Positions 45,313 to 56,038 are shown, counted from the stretch's first letter. The stretch: 64,000 nucleotides of DNA from Anaerolineales bacterium (GCA_016935755.1 JAFGQI010000076.1:46584-110583), one strand, 5' to 3'. Made by a program: numbers and translations. The notes: a model not told the origin generated them from the letters alone.

Positions 45313-45382
45313 ATTTCCAATCTACCGATAAAAGAATCATACAACATCTTTATGGTTTGCCCTTTACACTTTCGCAAGCAGC

Positions 45383-46327
45383 TTATTGGTTTTCTTCAGT
45401 GGCAGTATCATCTTCAGTTGAGGGCAACACAGCCTCTACCACTTCATTCACCTCGGCAGCAGTCTCATCGGTTATGATTTCCGATGTTTCATCAACAATG
45501 GATGCTTCGTTCTCAGAAGCCGGTCCTTCCCAGTTGCGATGGCGCAGATACAGCACCACGCCAGCCGCTAAGGCGATTGCTAACATCACCCATTGATTGA
45601 TGTTGATGCCGATAACCATCGAGGCATCCAGGCGTAAGAACTCCAGCAAGAAGCGTCCGATAGGGTAAACCATCAAATAGATAAAGAATATGTCCCCCTC
45701 TCTGATCTGGTCTTTGAACCGCCGTCCGAGGCCGAGCAGTAGGCCCATATTTGCCAGGTTCCAAAGAGACTCGTACAGGAAGAGCGGATGGTAATAAGCT
45801 TCGTTTTCGAAGCCGGCCAGTCGGTACTGCGGATCGATGCGGATCGCCCAGGGTAAATTGGTTGGAGCGCCATACAGCTCCTGATTGATAAAGTTGCCCC
45901 AGCGACCAATGGCCTGGGCTAAAGCTACTCCGGGTGCGGCGATATCGCACCACATCAAGAAGCTGAGCTGGCGTTTGCGGGTAAAAAGATACAGGGCAGC
46001 AGCTCCGCCCAATACTGCGCCCATGATGCCCAGCCCGCCATTCCAGATAGATAGGGCGTCTAAGGGATGGGTGAGGTACCACTGGGTAGTGATGCCCTGG
46101 GCTACCATCGATGGAGGTGGGGTGAGGATATGCCAGATGCGCGCCCCAATAATGCCACCAATCAAACACCAGATCAACCCGTCCCAGACAATCTCGGTAT
46201 CCTGGCCGCGCTGCCGGGCTTCGGAGGCTGCCATATAGGCGGCTGCCAGTGCGCCGGACATCAAGATCAGCCCGTAGAAGCGGATGTACAAAAAACCAAT
46301 GTGAATTCCAAATGCATCAATTGACAT
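45383..46327 (-). CDS. lgt: Prolipoprotein diacylglyceryl transferase
   Basis: AIGRWGNFINQELYGAPTNLPWAI and GRFLLEFLRLD motifs; 7-TM layout. Confidence 0.93.
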   Translation of the reverse strand: MSIDAFGIHIGFLYIRFYGLILMSGALAAAYMAASEARQRGQDTEIVWDGLIWCLIGGIIGARIWHILTPPPSMVAQGITTQWYLTHPLDALSIWNGGLGIMGAVLGGAAALYLFTRKRQLSFLMWCDIAAPGVALAQAIGRWGNFINQELYGAPTNLPWAIRIDPQYRLAGFENEAYYHPLFLYESLWNLANMGLLLGLGRRFKDQIREGDIFFIYLMVYPIGRFLLEFLRLDASMVIGININQWVMLAIALAAGVVLYLRHRNWEGPASENEASIVDETSEIITDETAAEVNEVVEAVLPSTEDDTATEENQ

Positions 46328-46400
46328 GTCAACTCCTGATTAGTCAGTTTTTGAGACAGCAGGTTTGCCAGGCTATGCCCGTTTGTTATCCTACCAGGCG

Positions 46401-47027
46401 CTATGTTCCGGTGATAGAGGGGGGAGTTTGGCTGCTTTTGCCCAGGCGAAGGATTTGCGCTCGCGAGTACAGCAGTCTTTGCACGGCAGTGATGTGTGAG
46501 ATCAGGCCGACCAGCCAGACCAGGTACTCGGCGATGGTGTTAGCACCCAGTCCCAGAGCGATAATTGCACCAAAGGTGAGCAGCAGCTTCTCCGCCCGTC
46601 CAGCGATTCCAACGGTACAGTCTGATAAACCGCCGGCTGACTCGGCCTTGGCGCGTACATATGAAGCCATAACTACTCCAGAGGTGGCAAACATTACCCC
46701 CGCTGGAGTGACCCAGCCGCCAAGCATCAGACCGCTCAGAATGATGTACTCAGCATAACGGTCCACCACATGATCCAGGATGGTGCCGAAGCGGCTGCTC
46801 AAGCCCGCAGCTCTGGCGGTGGCGCCATCCAGCATATCCGCTACGTACATTAAGAACGAACAAACTAAGCCCCACCAAAAATAGCCTCTCATCAGCAAGT
46901 AACCAGATAATATGGCCAGGGCCAGGCTGGTGAGAGTCCAGAAGTCGGGCGAGAAGCCCATCCGGGCGCTGAACTGTCCAATTGGCATGACGATTTTGTT
47001 ATATATAGGCCGTAATCTTGCGAACAT
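46401..47027 (-). CDS. CDP-alcohol phosphatidyltransferase family protein
   Basis: DMLDGATARAAGLSSRFGTILDHVVDR (DGxxAR...G...D...D motif). Confidence 0.9.
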   Translation of the reverse strand: MFARLRPIYNKIVMPIGQFSARMGFSPDFWTLTSLALAILSGYLLMRGYFWWGLVCSFLMYVADMLDGATARAAGLSSRFGTILDHVVDRYAEYIILSGLMLGGWVTPAGVMFATSGVVMASYVRAKAESAGGLSDCTVGIAGRAEKLLLTFGAIIALGLGANTIAEYLVWLVGLISHITAVQRLLYSRAQILRLGKSSQTPPSITGT

Positions 47028-47044
47028 GAAATTCGGGATCCTCC

Positions 47045-47983
47045 TTACAGTTTGAGAGCGAGTGGGCCGCTTAGCAGCATTTCTGAGCGGCGCTCAGCTT
47101 CCTGGCGGGTGAGTGGAAAATCAGGCCCGCTGTTCTCCACCATCACAGAAGCGACAGAAGAAGCAAAACACCCAACCTGACGAAGGTCTTGGGGCGTCTC
47201 GAGATATTTCACCATAAAACCAGCCGCGTAGGTGTCGCCTGCGCCGGTAGGGTCGATGGCGAGCGTGGTGTAGGGCGGGATGTGGATAATCTCTCGCCCA
47301 TCGTAGATCACCGAACCAACCTCTGCCAGGGTGACGATGGCGATCTGGCAGCCAAACTCGGACAACTTTTGAACAGCCTGATCGGGCTGCTGGCGAGGGT
47401 CGATCCCGGTCACCACATGCGTCTCGACTTCGTTGGCTTTCACAATCGTGGATAGGCGGGCGATCTCGCTGAAGGCGCGCGTTTTCTCGTGCACCACCTG
47501 CCCATCGCGCAGGCCGCGCAGCAGCCCCTGCGGGTCGAGCAAGATGGGCGCGGAAATCCGCTTCTTGATCTCTTGCACCAGTTCAAGCGATACTTCGCCC
47601 AAGATGGGGCCAAGTAATACGATATCGACTTCAGGTGAAAATCCATCCGCCTCAGCAGGAATAGGCTCCGCCACGCCCAGCACGGATAATTCCCGGTTGC
47701 CGGTATCATCATAGATTAGTGAAAAACCGCCTGTCTGAGGGGATGGGTACAAGCTGCTCAGGATGCCCAACCGGTCGAGATGGACGGTCATTGGCGCGCG
47801 GTAATCCTCTCCGACTGTGCCGACCAGGGTAGCTGTCTCGCCCAGCATAGCCGCGGCCAGGCAGGCATTGGTGGAACAGCCGGACAGGACGCGGTCGGTG
47901 CGGCGCAGGTAGGGGGTCGAGATCACATCATAAACAGGATTACCGAAGGCCAGGATATGTTTACGAGGCAAAGTGTTCTCCAA
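47045..47983 (-). CDS. PfkB-family carbohydrate kinase
   Basis: GCSTNACLAAAMLG and IDPTGAGDTYAAGFMVKYL motifs. Confidence 0.9.
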   Translation of the reverse strand: MENTLPRKHILAFGNPVYDVISTPYLRRTDRVLSGCSTNACLAAAMLGETATLVGTVGEDYRAPMTVHLDRLGILSSLYPSPQTGGFSLIYDDTGNRELSVLGVAEPIPAEADGFSPEVDIVLLGPILGEVSLELVQEIKKRISAPILLDPQGLLRGLRDGQVVHEKTRAFSEIARLSTIVKANEVETHVVTGIDPRQQPDQAVQKLSEFGCQIAIVTLAEVGSVIYDGREIIHIPPYTTLAIDPTGAGDTYAAGFMVKYLETPQDLRQVGCFASSVASVMVENSGPDFPLTRQEAERRSEMLLSGPLALKL

Positions 47984-48126
47984 TCATGGATCAGTTTGTT
48001 AGGATGTCATATCTATTCAACAAATAATTCCATACACTGGGCAGGATCAGCGACCACAGCGCCAGACTGCCCAATTCTACCAGTTGTAAGCGCGGCTTTG
48101 GGCTAAAGCAGAGCAAGAGTCTGGTC

Positions 48127-49026
48127 TTATCCATCATGTTTCGCATTCGAGGATGGTTGTGGCTTCTTGTGCGCCCGGCTGAGGAGAACGACCAGCATTC
48201 CTGGGATCAGCAGGTTAAAGAACATAGCCAGCAGCCCCATTACCCGGCTGACCGGATTTTCGGGAGTACGGTGATCTCCCTGGCTTTTGCGCACGAACTT
48301 ATCCCGGCTGTATTCTCCAGCAGTTAGATTGCGCAAGTCGGTTGACAGCGGGTAGGCGCTGGAGTCTTCAAGTGTCAGCAGGCGGGTGAGGTGGTTCCAG
48401 GTTTGAGCGAGCGCCTTTACATGCTGGCCATCAAAGAGCAGTTCCAAACCAGGGGTTTCTGAGACGAATTCGCCATTTTGTTTGGTGATGCGCTGGTCGT
48501 ACAAACCATCCGGGCGAAGGTTATAACGGGCGATGAGATGCTCGCTGATCATCACGTTATAATCTTCCTGAGGGCTGGTTTCAAACATTAACCCGCTGAC
48601 CATCCCATCAGAGCGCCGTACACTCATCTGCAGATATTCGATATCGCGGATTGGGTAGCCGTAGTAAGCTGCCCGGAAGAGGGCGTAGGCTTTGTGGATG
48701 ATGGGGTTGGGATGGATTTCATTTTCCCAAACATGATAATACACCAGATCCAGGTTGTCTCCGGCGGAGACTGCTTCGTACCACACCCAAAGCAGGGGTG
48801 GAGAGAGTATCTCCGGGCGCAGGTGCATGATCGGCTGATAGGCGATCGCCAGGTCGTGGACATCGATGCGGTCACCAGCAATTTCCAGGGTGTAATCCGG
48901 CGCGATGGTTGGGTAAGCGCGTTGTGTTCGCCCAGTCAGGGAGGCGGCTGCCAGCAGCAGCAGCAGAAAGAGCAGGTAATACAGAATGCCCTGGCAGAGC
49001 AAGCCAGCAATACTTTTAAATTCCAT
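48127..49026 (-). CDS. Hypothetical membrane-anchored protein
   Basis: 299 aa ORF with N- and C-terminal TM segments; no family recognised. Confidence 0.7.
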   Translation of the reverse strand: MEFKSIAGLLCQGILYYLLFLLLLLAAASLTGRTQRAYPTIAPDYTLEIAGDRIDVHDLAIAYQPIMHLRPEILSPPLLWVWYEAVSAGDNLDLVYYHVWENEIHPNPIIHKAYALFRAAYYGYPIRDIEYLQMSVRRSDGMVSGLMFETSPQEDYNVMISEHLIARYNLRPDGLYDQRITKQNGEFVSETPGLELLFDGQHVKALAQTWNHLTRLLTLEDSSAYPLSTDLRNLTAGEYSRDKFVRKSQGDHRTPENPVSRVMGLLAMFFNLLIPGMLVVLLSRAHKKPQPSSNAKHDG

Positions 49027-49172
49027 CCGCTTTCATCCTGAATGCCGGGAATACCCGTCGATGTATTTGCGCTCGTAGTTGGATCAAAATAGGCCCGAGC
49101 GAAAATTCAATGTATTATACTCCATGCTGAAATGGGGGAGGTATTTACCGCATGAGAGTAGTAAAGCTCGGA

Positions 49173-49784
49173 TCAGCCGTGTAAATGACAGGTATCGTTC
49201 ATCGACACCAGGGTGAATTCGCCTGCTTCAGCCTGGATGACGTTAATAGCGCAGGTATCCTGGTGCAGCCGCCAGAAGCGCCGGTTCCCTAACCCTAATA
49301 TCCCCAGCAGAATGATGCGGTTGATGACCGTGTGTCCAACGATCGCAATGGTTTCATTGGGATGTTTTTCTACCAGCTCATCGACAACACTCATGGCGCG
49401 CCCACGCAAATCTGCCAGGGTTTCACCGCCGGGAATGCGTGTCCGTTCTGGATGGTTGTACCAGTTATCAATTTGATCTGGCCAGCGCTGCCGGGCATCC
49501 TCTGGGGTCATCCCTTGCCAGTCGCCATAATCAATATCGGCTAAATCTGGGTGGATCTGTACTGGCAGGTCAAAATGCACCGCAATTGCTTGTGCTGTTT
49601 TGACGGCGCGTACGAGCGGGCTGGAGTAAATCGCTGTGAGCTGCCATTCTTTCGCCACACGCTGCCCGGTGGCTTCAGCCTGAGCCAGCCCCACATCATT
49701 CAAGGGGACATCAGCCCGGCCGCGGAAACGCTCAACGCGATTCCATTCGGTTTGGCCGTGACGAACGAGAAGAATGCGAGTCAC
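49173..49784 (-). CDS. Histidine phosphatase (phosphoglycerate mutase-like) family protein
   Basis: ILLVRHGQTEWNRVERFRGRADVPLNDVG, IYSSPLVRAVKTAQ, IVGHTVINR. Confidence 0.93.
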   Translation of the reverse strand: MTRILLVRHGQTEWNRVERFRGRADVPLNDVGLAQAEATGQRVAKEWQLTAIYSSPLVRAVKTAQAIAVHFDLPVQIHPDLADIDYGDWQGMTPEDARQRWPDQIDNWYNHPERTRIPGGETLADLRGRAMSVVDELVEKHPNETIAIVGHTVINRIILLGILGLGNRRFWRLHQDTCAINVIQAEAGEFTLVSMNDTCHLHG

Positions 49785-50176
49785 GGTTGACCGTTCGAAG
49801 AATCGGGCGGGGCACCTGGCTCTTCGCCAGAGGGCGGTTTTGACCAGTTATCGATGGCTTTTTGCAGTTCGGTGTTGATTGTGCGCAGGACAGTAAACAG
49901 TTCCTGGCGGGCGCGCTGTTGGGCTTCTCCATTGCGCAGCTGCTCTCCCAGTTGTTCCACATCGACGCGCAGCTGCTGCCCGGAGGGGCTGCTGGTAAAA
50001 TTGTCGGCTTCTTGTTTCAGCGTCGCGCCCAGTTCAGTTAGGTTCGTCTCCAACTCCTGCTGCAAGCGCCTGCGCTCAGGGGAATCCCAGGCAGAGCGTA
50101 ATGCTTCGACCAGGTTCTTGCCCAGGGAACGGAACTCATCCGCCAGATCCTCTTCAGGTGTGGGTTTTTCAGTCAT
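49781..50176 (-). CDS. Small amphipathic/coiled-coil hypothetical protein
   Basis: MTEKPTPEEDLADEFRSLGKNLVEALRSAWDSPERRRLQQELETNLTELGATL...; start at 50176; ATGA overlap with the histidine phosphatase gene. Confidence 0.75.
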   Translation of the reverse strand: MTEKPTPEEDLADEFRSLGKNLVEALRSAWDSPERRRLQQELETNLTELGATLKQEADNFTSSPSGQQLRVDVEQLGEQLRNGEAQQRARQELFTVLRTINTELQKAIDNWSKPPSGEEPGAPPDSSNGQP

Positions 50177-50368
50177 CCGATGCCTCCATATTTTATATTG
50201 CGCAGGACTTACGCAGTTAGTTTTTCCCCTGAAGTGCGTAACTCCTACAGCTGATATTGTGCCGCATTTCAATGGGATATGCAAGGGTCGGTTTTGATCT
50301 TGCTCAGGAATTCAGCCTGTGGGATACTTAGGCAGTGCAAAATCGCGCCTAAATCAGGAGGTATTGAT

Positions 50369-52144
50369 ATGCGCAGGCGACAATCGCTGGGCTTCCTTGG
50401 CCTGGCGCTGCTGGGTCTGGGATTGTATCGTTTCCGCCGCCATCTGCTTGGCTACTGGTTGGGCTTACGCCCGCATCGCCATGCAGTCACTGTCCGGCGT
50501 GGGCTGAAAATCGCTATGCCCGATGGTGTCCAACTGGCTGCTGACCATTATGCCCCCAGCAGCACACGGCTTTACCCGACAGTTTTGATCCGCACGCCTT
50601 ACGGGCGCAGTCAGGCAGCTGGCCTGAGCGGGGTGATGCCCGATTTCATTGCCCGGCGCTTTGCTGAGCGCGGTTACAACGTGCTGGTGCAGGATGTGCG
50701 CGGCCGCTTCGATTCGCAGGGTGAATTTGAGCCTTTCGTCCACGAAGAAAGCGATGGGAGAACAACTCTGGACTGGCTCGAGAAGCAGGCCTGGTTCAAC
50801 GGCGTTTTAGGCATGTGGGGCCAGAGCTATTTGGGTTATGTGCAGTGGGCAATCGCCCCCGGCGCGCCGCTCTATCTGAAGGCGCTGCTGCCCGCAGTAA
50901 CAGGCTCGCAGCTTCCACAGGCGGATCGCCAGGATGGCGCCCTGGGGCTGGATATGCTGCTGCGCTGGTTCATTCAAATGGATGACATGGATCGTTTGAA
51001 GGGTCGCACTGGCATATTCCAGACCTGGCGTTTCAACGCAGCCTTGCAAGAGCGCCGCCTGCAGCGTGCTGCCCGGCGCCTGCCCCTGGGAGAGGCTGAT
51101 CAGGTCGCGACCGGGAGAAGCATCCCCTATTATCAGGATGTGCTGAGGGGCCTGGATGCCCAGACTGCTCCTACGAATCAGGCAGTTCCCTCTCCCAGGG
51201 TTAAGCATCTGACCGCGGCTGTGCACCTGGTCTCCGGATGGCAGGATTTTCTGCTGCGCCAGCTGCTAGCAGATTACGAAGATATGCGCCTCAGCGGGCA
51301 GCACCCCTACCTGACGATTGGACCCTGGAATCATCTCGATCTGGAGTGCCTGTGGGAGACCCTGCGCCAGGGGCTGACCTGGTTCGATGCCTGCTTGAAG
51401 GGAGATCGCAGCGGGCTGCGGGAGAATCCGGTGCGCATCTATGTGATGGGCAAGAACCAGTGGCGAGAGATGGAAAGCTGGCCTCCATTCTCCAACCCGG
51501 TACGGTATTATCTGCACGCCGCGCAAGATGGACGGCCTGCCTGTAGCGGGCGGCTGCTGCTGGATGCTCCTGCAGAAAGCTCTCCCCCCGATACCTATAC
51601 CTATGACCCTGCTCATCCCACCCCCTCCCTGGGGGGTGCATTAATGACCTGGCAGGGTGGTGTGGTGGATAACCGCACCCTGGAGAAGAGGGCGGATGTC
51701 ATAACCTATACCTCATCTATCCTGGAGAAGGAACTGGAGATCATCGGCCCAGTGCAACTGGTGCTGTATGTGCGCTCCAGCCTGGAATACACCGATTTCT
51801 TTGCCCGGCTGTGTGATGTAACCCCGGCTGGTCGCTCGCTGAATGTCTGCGATGGTTTGCTGCGCCTGAGACCAGGCTTGGGCGTACCCCAGCCGGATGG
51901 CAGTTTGCGGCTGCAGGTGGAACTTTGGCCGACGGCCTACTGTTTCTTGCCAGGGCATTGTCTGCGTCTGCAGGTCTCCAGCGGAGCGCACCCGCGCTGG
52001 AACCGCAATCTGGGCACAGGTGAGCCTGTGCTGACGGGTGTGCGCATGCTTAAAGCTGAACAGACTCTGTATCATGATCAGGAACATCCAGCTGAACTGA
52101 TCTTGCCTGGCACTGAGGAGGTATCAAATGCATCACCCGCTTGA
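50369..52144 (+). CDS. CocE/NonD-type (X-Pro dipeptidyl-peptidase-like) alpha/beta hydrolase
   Basis: GGAGG before ATG 50369; VLIRTPYGR, VQDVRGRFDSQGEFEPF, GMWGQSYLGYVQW (nucleophile elbow), C-terminal beta-jelly-roll region. Confidence 0.9.
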   Translation: MRRRQSLGFLGLALLGLGLYRFRRHLLGYWLGLRPHRHAVTVRRGLKIAMPDGVQLAADHYAPSSTRLYPTVLIRTPYGRSQAAGLSGVMPDFIARRFAERGYNVLVQDVRGRFDSQGEFEPFVHEESDGRTTLDWLEKQAWFNGVLGMWGQSYLGYVQWAIAPGAPLYLKALLPAVTGSQLPQADRQDGALGLDMLLRWFIQMDDMDRLKGRTGIFQTWRFNAALQERRLQRAARRLPLGEADQVATGRSIPYYQDVLRGLDAQTAPTNQAVPSPRVKHLTAAVHLVSGWQDFLLRQLLADYEDMRLSGQHPYLTIGPWNHLDLECLWETLRQGLTWFDACLKGDRSGLRENPVRIYVMGKNQWREMESWPPFSNPVRYYLHAAQDGRPACSGRLLLDAPAESSPPDTYTYDPAHPTPSLGGALMTWQGGVVDNRTLEKRADVITYTSSILEKELEIIGPVQLVLYVRSSLEYTDFFARLCDVTPAGRSLNVCDGLLRLRPGLGVPQPDGSLRLQVELWPTAYCFLPGHCLRLQVSSGAHPRWNRNLGTGEPVLTGVRMLKAEQTLYHDQEHPAELILPGTEEVSNASPA

Positions 52145-52685
52145 GAATATCCCGCTCGAATGGCGCTCTAAGGTGTTCTGGTTGCTGTTGGCCCTGACCC
52201 TGGCGCTGATGGTTGTTTTTAACCTCACCGGCGCTTCCCTGGCGACGCCGGCTGCGCCTCTGGGCATCGTATCGTATGAACTGGCGGGCAGCCCGCTTCA
52301 AGCGCAGGCCATGCTCGATTCCTGGGATCAAAAAGCGAAGCTGGCTGCCGCCTTTGGCCTGGGCCTGGATTACCTGTTCATGGCTGCCTATTCGACTACC
52401 GTCGGTCTGGGCTGCATCTGGGCAGGAGATGCGCTGCTGCGGCAGCGCTGGCCGCTATCTGGTTTAGGCGTCTGGCTGGCCTGGGGCCTGTGGCTGGCGG
52501 CGGCCCTGGACGCGATTGAAAACCTGGCCCTGACGGTGATTATGCTTGGAACGGTGGCATCCCCCTGGCCCGAAATCGCCCGTTGGTGCGCCTTGGTCAA
52601 GTTTGGCTTGCTTTTCGTGGGATTGGTGTATGCATTCCTGGGGCTGGTGGTTAACCTCTCTGGCCGGCTGCTGAGGGATCGCTGA
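52128..52685 (+). CDS. Hypothetical membrane protein
   Basis: 185 aa, several TM helices; GAGG RBS; overlaps the hydrolase 3' end by 17 nt. Confidence 0.75.
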   Translation: MHHPLENIPLEWRSKVFWLLLALTLALMVVFNLTGASLATPAAPLGIVSYELAGSPLQAQAMLDSWDQKAKLAAAFGLGLDYLFMAAYSTTVGLGCIWAGDALLRQRWPLSGLGVWLAWGLWLAAALDAIENLALTVIMLGTVASPWPEIARWCALVKFGLLFVGLVYAFLGLVVNLSGRLLRDR

Positions 52686-52758
52686 TCACGCGACCATAAT
52701 CTGTTAATCACGTATAGTAGTTACAGTAAGGAATTATCCTGAAATATTGGAGGTGCAT

Positions 52759-53622
52759 ATGTTACGTAAACCAATCTTTGTCTTTTGTATGACCCTGGCG
52801 CTGGTGTCTATGGCTTGCAGCCTGACGATCAACCTGCCCGTCGACCAGGTCACCGCTGGCCCCACCCAGGAGCAAGAAATCCTGGTCAAAGAACCCGATG
52901 CCGCTTCCGCCGATGTCAGCCTATCCTTTGGGGCGGGCGAACTGGCCATCGCCCCGGGAGCCCAGGCTGCCTTAATCAGCGGTAAAGCGATTTACAATGT
53001 GGAAGATTTTAAACCCAACCTGAGTGAAGATGGCAATAAAATCAAGCTTACGACCGGCAATCTGGAACTGGGAGGTATCCCCAATTTTGATAACGAGATA
53101 AAAAATGAGTGGGATTTGAAGCTGGGTGATATGCCGATGCATCTGACGATCAGCGCTGGCGCTTACCAGGGCAGTTATGAATTGGGCGGTCTCTCGCTGC
53201 AGTCCCTGGACATCAGTGACGGCGCCTCGGATGTGAGCCTGGCGTTCTCCGAACCTAACCTGATCGAGATGGATTCGCTGCGCTATTCCACTGGCGCCTC
53301 CAATGTCAAACTGAAAGGCTTATCGAACGCCAACTTCAAATCGATGATTTTTCGCGGCGGCGCTGGTGATTACACCCTGGATTTCAGCGGCAAATTGCGC
53401 ATGGATGCGGTGGCTACCGTCGAAGCAGGCATCAGCCATGTAGTTATCATCGTTCCAAAAGATATGAATGTCAAGCTAATCTTCAAAGGGGGGCTGGCTA
53501 ACATTGATGTCTCGAAGGACTGGGATCACACAGGAAATCAATATGTTATGCAGGGTCAGGGGCCTCTGTTGACCATCAACGTGGATATGGGGGCAGGAAA
53601 TCTGGAGCTGAAAACGCAGTAA
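52759..53622 (+). CDS. Lipoprotein with toast_rack/LiaF-like beta-repeat domain
   Basis: GGAGGTGCAT before ATG 52759; lipobox region LALVSMACSL; repetitive beta pattern GGLSLQSLDISDGASDVSLAFSEPNLIEMDSLRYSTGASNVKLKGLSNANFKSMIFRGGAGDYTLDFSG. Confidence 0.8.
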   Translation: MLRKPIFVFCMTLALVSMACSLTINLPVDQVTAGPTQEQEILVKEPDAASADVSLSFGAGELAIAPGAQAALISGKAIYNVEDFKPNLSEDGNKIKLTTGNLELGGIPNFDNEIKNEWDLKLGDMPMHLTISAGAYQGSYELGGLSLQSLDISDGASDVSLAFSEPNLIEMDSLRYSTGASNVKLKGLSNANFKSMIFRGGAGDYTLDFSGKLRMDAVATVEAGISHVVIIVPKDMNVKLIFKGGLANIDVSKDWDHTGNQYVMQGQGPLLTINVDMGAGNLELKTQ

Positions 53623-53635
53623 TCTTGTTTGAATC

Positions 53636-53665
53636 AAAAAGGCAGCCCGGTGGCTGCCTTTTTTT
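53636..53665. terminator. Bidirectional Rho-independent terminator between convergent genes
   Basis: aaaaaggcagcc-cggt-ggctgccttttt. Confidence 0.9.
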
Positions 53666-53677
53666 GATTTCAGGGAT

Positions 53678-54076
53678 TTACTCCAGAGCTTTGTAGCCAG
53701 GACCCTTCTGGAAATAATCGTAGTTGGCTTGAATATCCTGGGTCAGGTCAACCACCTCGCCAGCAGTGAGTTTCTTGGCGCAGTCCAGAACAACAGCTTC
53801 GCCGTGGTGATTGGTGCCTTCGTAGTGCTCAGTCAAGCCCAGGCGGCTGATATACTCGCCGCCCTTGGCGGTGTAGGCAGCTGGAACCTCGTCTTCGGGG
53901 AAGATGGCTTCCCAGGGGCACTCGGGAATGCAGGCGCCGCAGTCAATGCAGGTATCAGGGTCAATGTAGTACCAGGGCCACTTGTCAACGGGCTTCCCAG
54001 GAACAATGCACTCGACCGGGCAGACTTCTACACAACCGGAGTCACGCAAACAAAGGCTGGTGATAATATGACTCAT
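53678..54076 (-). CDS. Ferredoxin-type 4Fe-4S protein
   Basis: CLRDSGCVEVCPVECIVPGKP...PDTCIDCGACIPECPWEAIF. Confidence 0.92.
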   Translation of the reverse strand: MSHIITSLCLRDSGCVEVCPVECIVPGKPVDKWPWYYIDPDTCIDCGACIPECPWEAIFPEDEVPAAYTAKGGEYISRLGLTEHYEGTNHHGEAVVLDCAKKLTAGEVVDLTQDIQANYDYFQKGPGYKALE

Positions 54077-54241
54077 GTGATTTCTTCCTCCTGTAGGTTT
54101 GAATATTTTTTGGATGGTTGAATATTTTCGATGTCAGCAAATGATAAGCTGACATCATTCTATCAAAGATTTTAGTCTTCCCGATGACCTTTGTCAAGCA
54201 GAGGATGTCATAATCTAGGTGGGATAAATATCATCAGAATC

Positions 54242-54271
54242 AAAAGAGTGCAGACAACTGCCTGCACTCTT
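54242..54271 (-). terminator. Rho-independent terminator for the superoxide dismutase gene
   Basis: Minus strand aagagtgcag-gcagttgt-ctgcactctttt. Confidence 0.8.
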
Positions 54272-54294
54272 CGGTTATCGGATATATTGATCTG

Positions 54295-54903
54295 CTACTT
54301 GAGAGCGGCAAACCGGCGGGCTACTTCGGCCCAGTTGACCACGTTCCACCAGTTGGCGACATATTCCGCCCGGCGGTTCTGGTACTTGAGATAGTAGGCG
54401 TGCTCCCAGACATCAATGCCCAGCAGGGGTTTCAACCCTTCCATCATCGGCACGTCTTGGTTGGGCATGGAGATGACCGCCAGGCGTCCATTCTGAAAGC
54501 CCAGCCAGGCCCACCCGCTGCCAAAGCGGCCCATGGCGGCTTTCTCGAAGGTTTCTTTGAAGGTGGCGATGCTACCGAAGGCGCTGGCAATGGCTGTAGC
54601 GAGTTCACCCTGAGGTTCGCCGCCGGCATTGGGCGCCATCAGATGCCAGAACAGAGTGTGGTTGAAATGACCGCCGCCGTTGTTGCGCACTGCTGTGCGG
54701 ATATCTTCCGGCACGCCAGCCAGATCTCCCACCAGATCTTCGAGCGTCTTAGCGGACAGCTCTGGGTGCTTTTCCAGGGCTGCGTTCAGGTTGCTAACGT
54801 ACGCCGCGTGGTGCTTGCCATGGTGAATTTCCATGGTGCGGGCGTCGATGGATGGTTCAAGCGCATCAAATGCGTAGGGTAAAGATGGTAATTGAAATGA
54901 CAT
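54295..54903 (-). CDS. Superoxide dismutase (Fe/Mn type)
   Basis: [66 protein letters not shown]. Confidence 0.96.
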   Translation of the reverse strand: MSFQLPSLPYAFDALEPSIDARTMEIHHGKHHAAYVSNLNAALEKHPELSAKTLEDLVGDLAGVPEDIRTAVRNNGGGHFNHTLFWHLMAPNAGGEPQGELATAIASAFGSIATFKETFEKAAMGRFGSGWAWLGFQNGRLAVISMPNQDVPMMEGLKPLLGIDVWEHAYYLKYQNRRAEYVANWWNVVNWAEVARRFAALK

Positions 54904-55069
54904 GTGGCTCTCCTTTTTTTCTTGATCGAACAGGCCTTGACCTGAGCGTAATAAACTAATCAGCTAATGTTGGTAAAGATTATATCTTTTTGTATAAGTA
55001 TTGTCAAGGTATTTAATATAAGAAAATGATGAGTCTTTTTGTCTGAACTGCTGATACAATTCGACAAAT

Positions 55070-56038
55070 ATGCTGATGGACAAAAAACCGGCTATCCCAC
55101 CTCTGCCCGGCTTATTTTTTGGCCTGCTGGCGGTATCGACCGCCTCGGTCTTCATCCGTTACGCCCAGCAGGAGGCGCCCTCTCTGGTGATCGCCGCCAG
55201 CCGGCTGACCATCGCCAGCCTAGTGCTGGCGCCTATCGTGCTGAAGTGGCGCCGGGCGGAGCTGCGCCGCCTGAGCGCTGGCGACCTGCGGTTGGCGCTG
55301 CTGTCTGGTTTCTTCCTGGCGCTGCATTTTGCCACCTGGATTTCCTCGCTGGAATATACCACTGTTGCCAGTTCGGTGGTGCTGGTGACCACCACGCCGC
55401 TGTGGGTAGCGCTGCTCGCCCCGCTCACGTTGAAAGAATCGATCAGCCGTCTGGTGCTGATCGGCATGGCGCTGGCGCTGGCTGGAGGTGTGGTGGTGGG
55501 GATGAGCGACGCCTGCCTCCTACAGGCGGGCCGCCTGGTCTGCCCATCTGCAGCCGAGTTCTTCCAGGGTCAGGCCTTCCTGGGCGACCTGCTGGCTCTG
55601 GCTGGGGCGCTCATGGCAGCCTGCTACATCATCATCGGGCGCAGGCTGCGCGCCAGGGTATCCCTGCTCAGCTATATCTTTGTGGTCTACGGCATGGCGG
55701 CGGTGGTGCTGGTGGTCATCATGCTGGGCGCGGGGCAGACGCCCCTGGGCTACTCGGGCATGACCTATATCTGGTTCATCCTGCTGGCCCTGGTGCCGCA
55801 GCTGCTGGGTCATTCCTCTTTCAATTGGGCCTTGGGCTATCTTTCAGCCGCGTATGTCTCGATTGCTCTGCTGGGCGAACCCATTGGTTCGACCATCCTG
55901 GCCTATATCTTCCTGGACGAGGCCCCCACAGCGATCAAGATTTTTGGTGCTATACTTATCTTGAGCGGTATTTATATCGCCTCGCGCAGCGAAGCCTCTC
56001 CCAGGAACGGAGAGGCGATGGAAAGCGCAGAAACTTAA
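55070..56038 (+). CDS. EamA/DMT-family transporter
   Basis: 10-TM pattern with two EamA-type halves; SLEYTTVASSVVLVTTTPLWVALLAPLTLKE, YLSAAYVSIALLGEPIGSTILAYIFLDEAPTAIKIFGAILILSGIY. Confidence 0.92.
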   Translation: MLMDKKPAIPPLPGLFFGLLAVSTASVFIRYAQQEAPSLVIAASRLTIASLVLAPIVLKWRRAELRRLSAGDLRLALLSGFFLALHFATWISSLEYTTVASSVVLVTTTPLWVALLAPLTLKESISRLVLIGMALALAGGVVVGMSDACLLQAGRLVCPSAAEFFQGQAFLGDLLALAGALMAACYIIIGRRLRARVSLLSYIFVVYGMAAVVLVVIMLGAGQTPLGYSGMTYIWFILLALVPQLLGHSSFNWALGYLSAAYVSIALLGEPIGSTILAYIFLDEAPTAIKIFGAILILSGIYIASRSEASPRNGEAMESAET

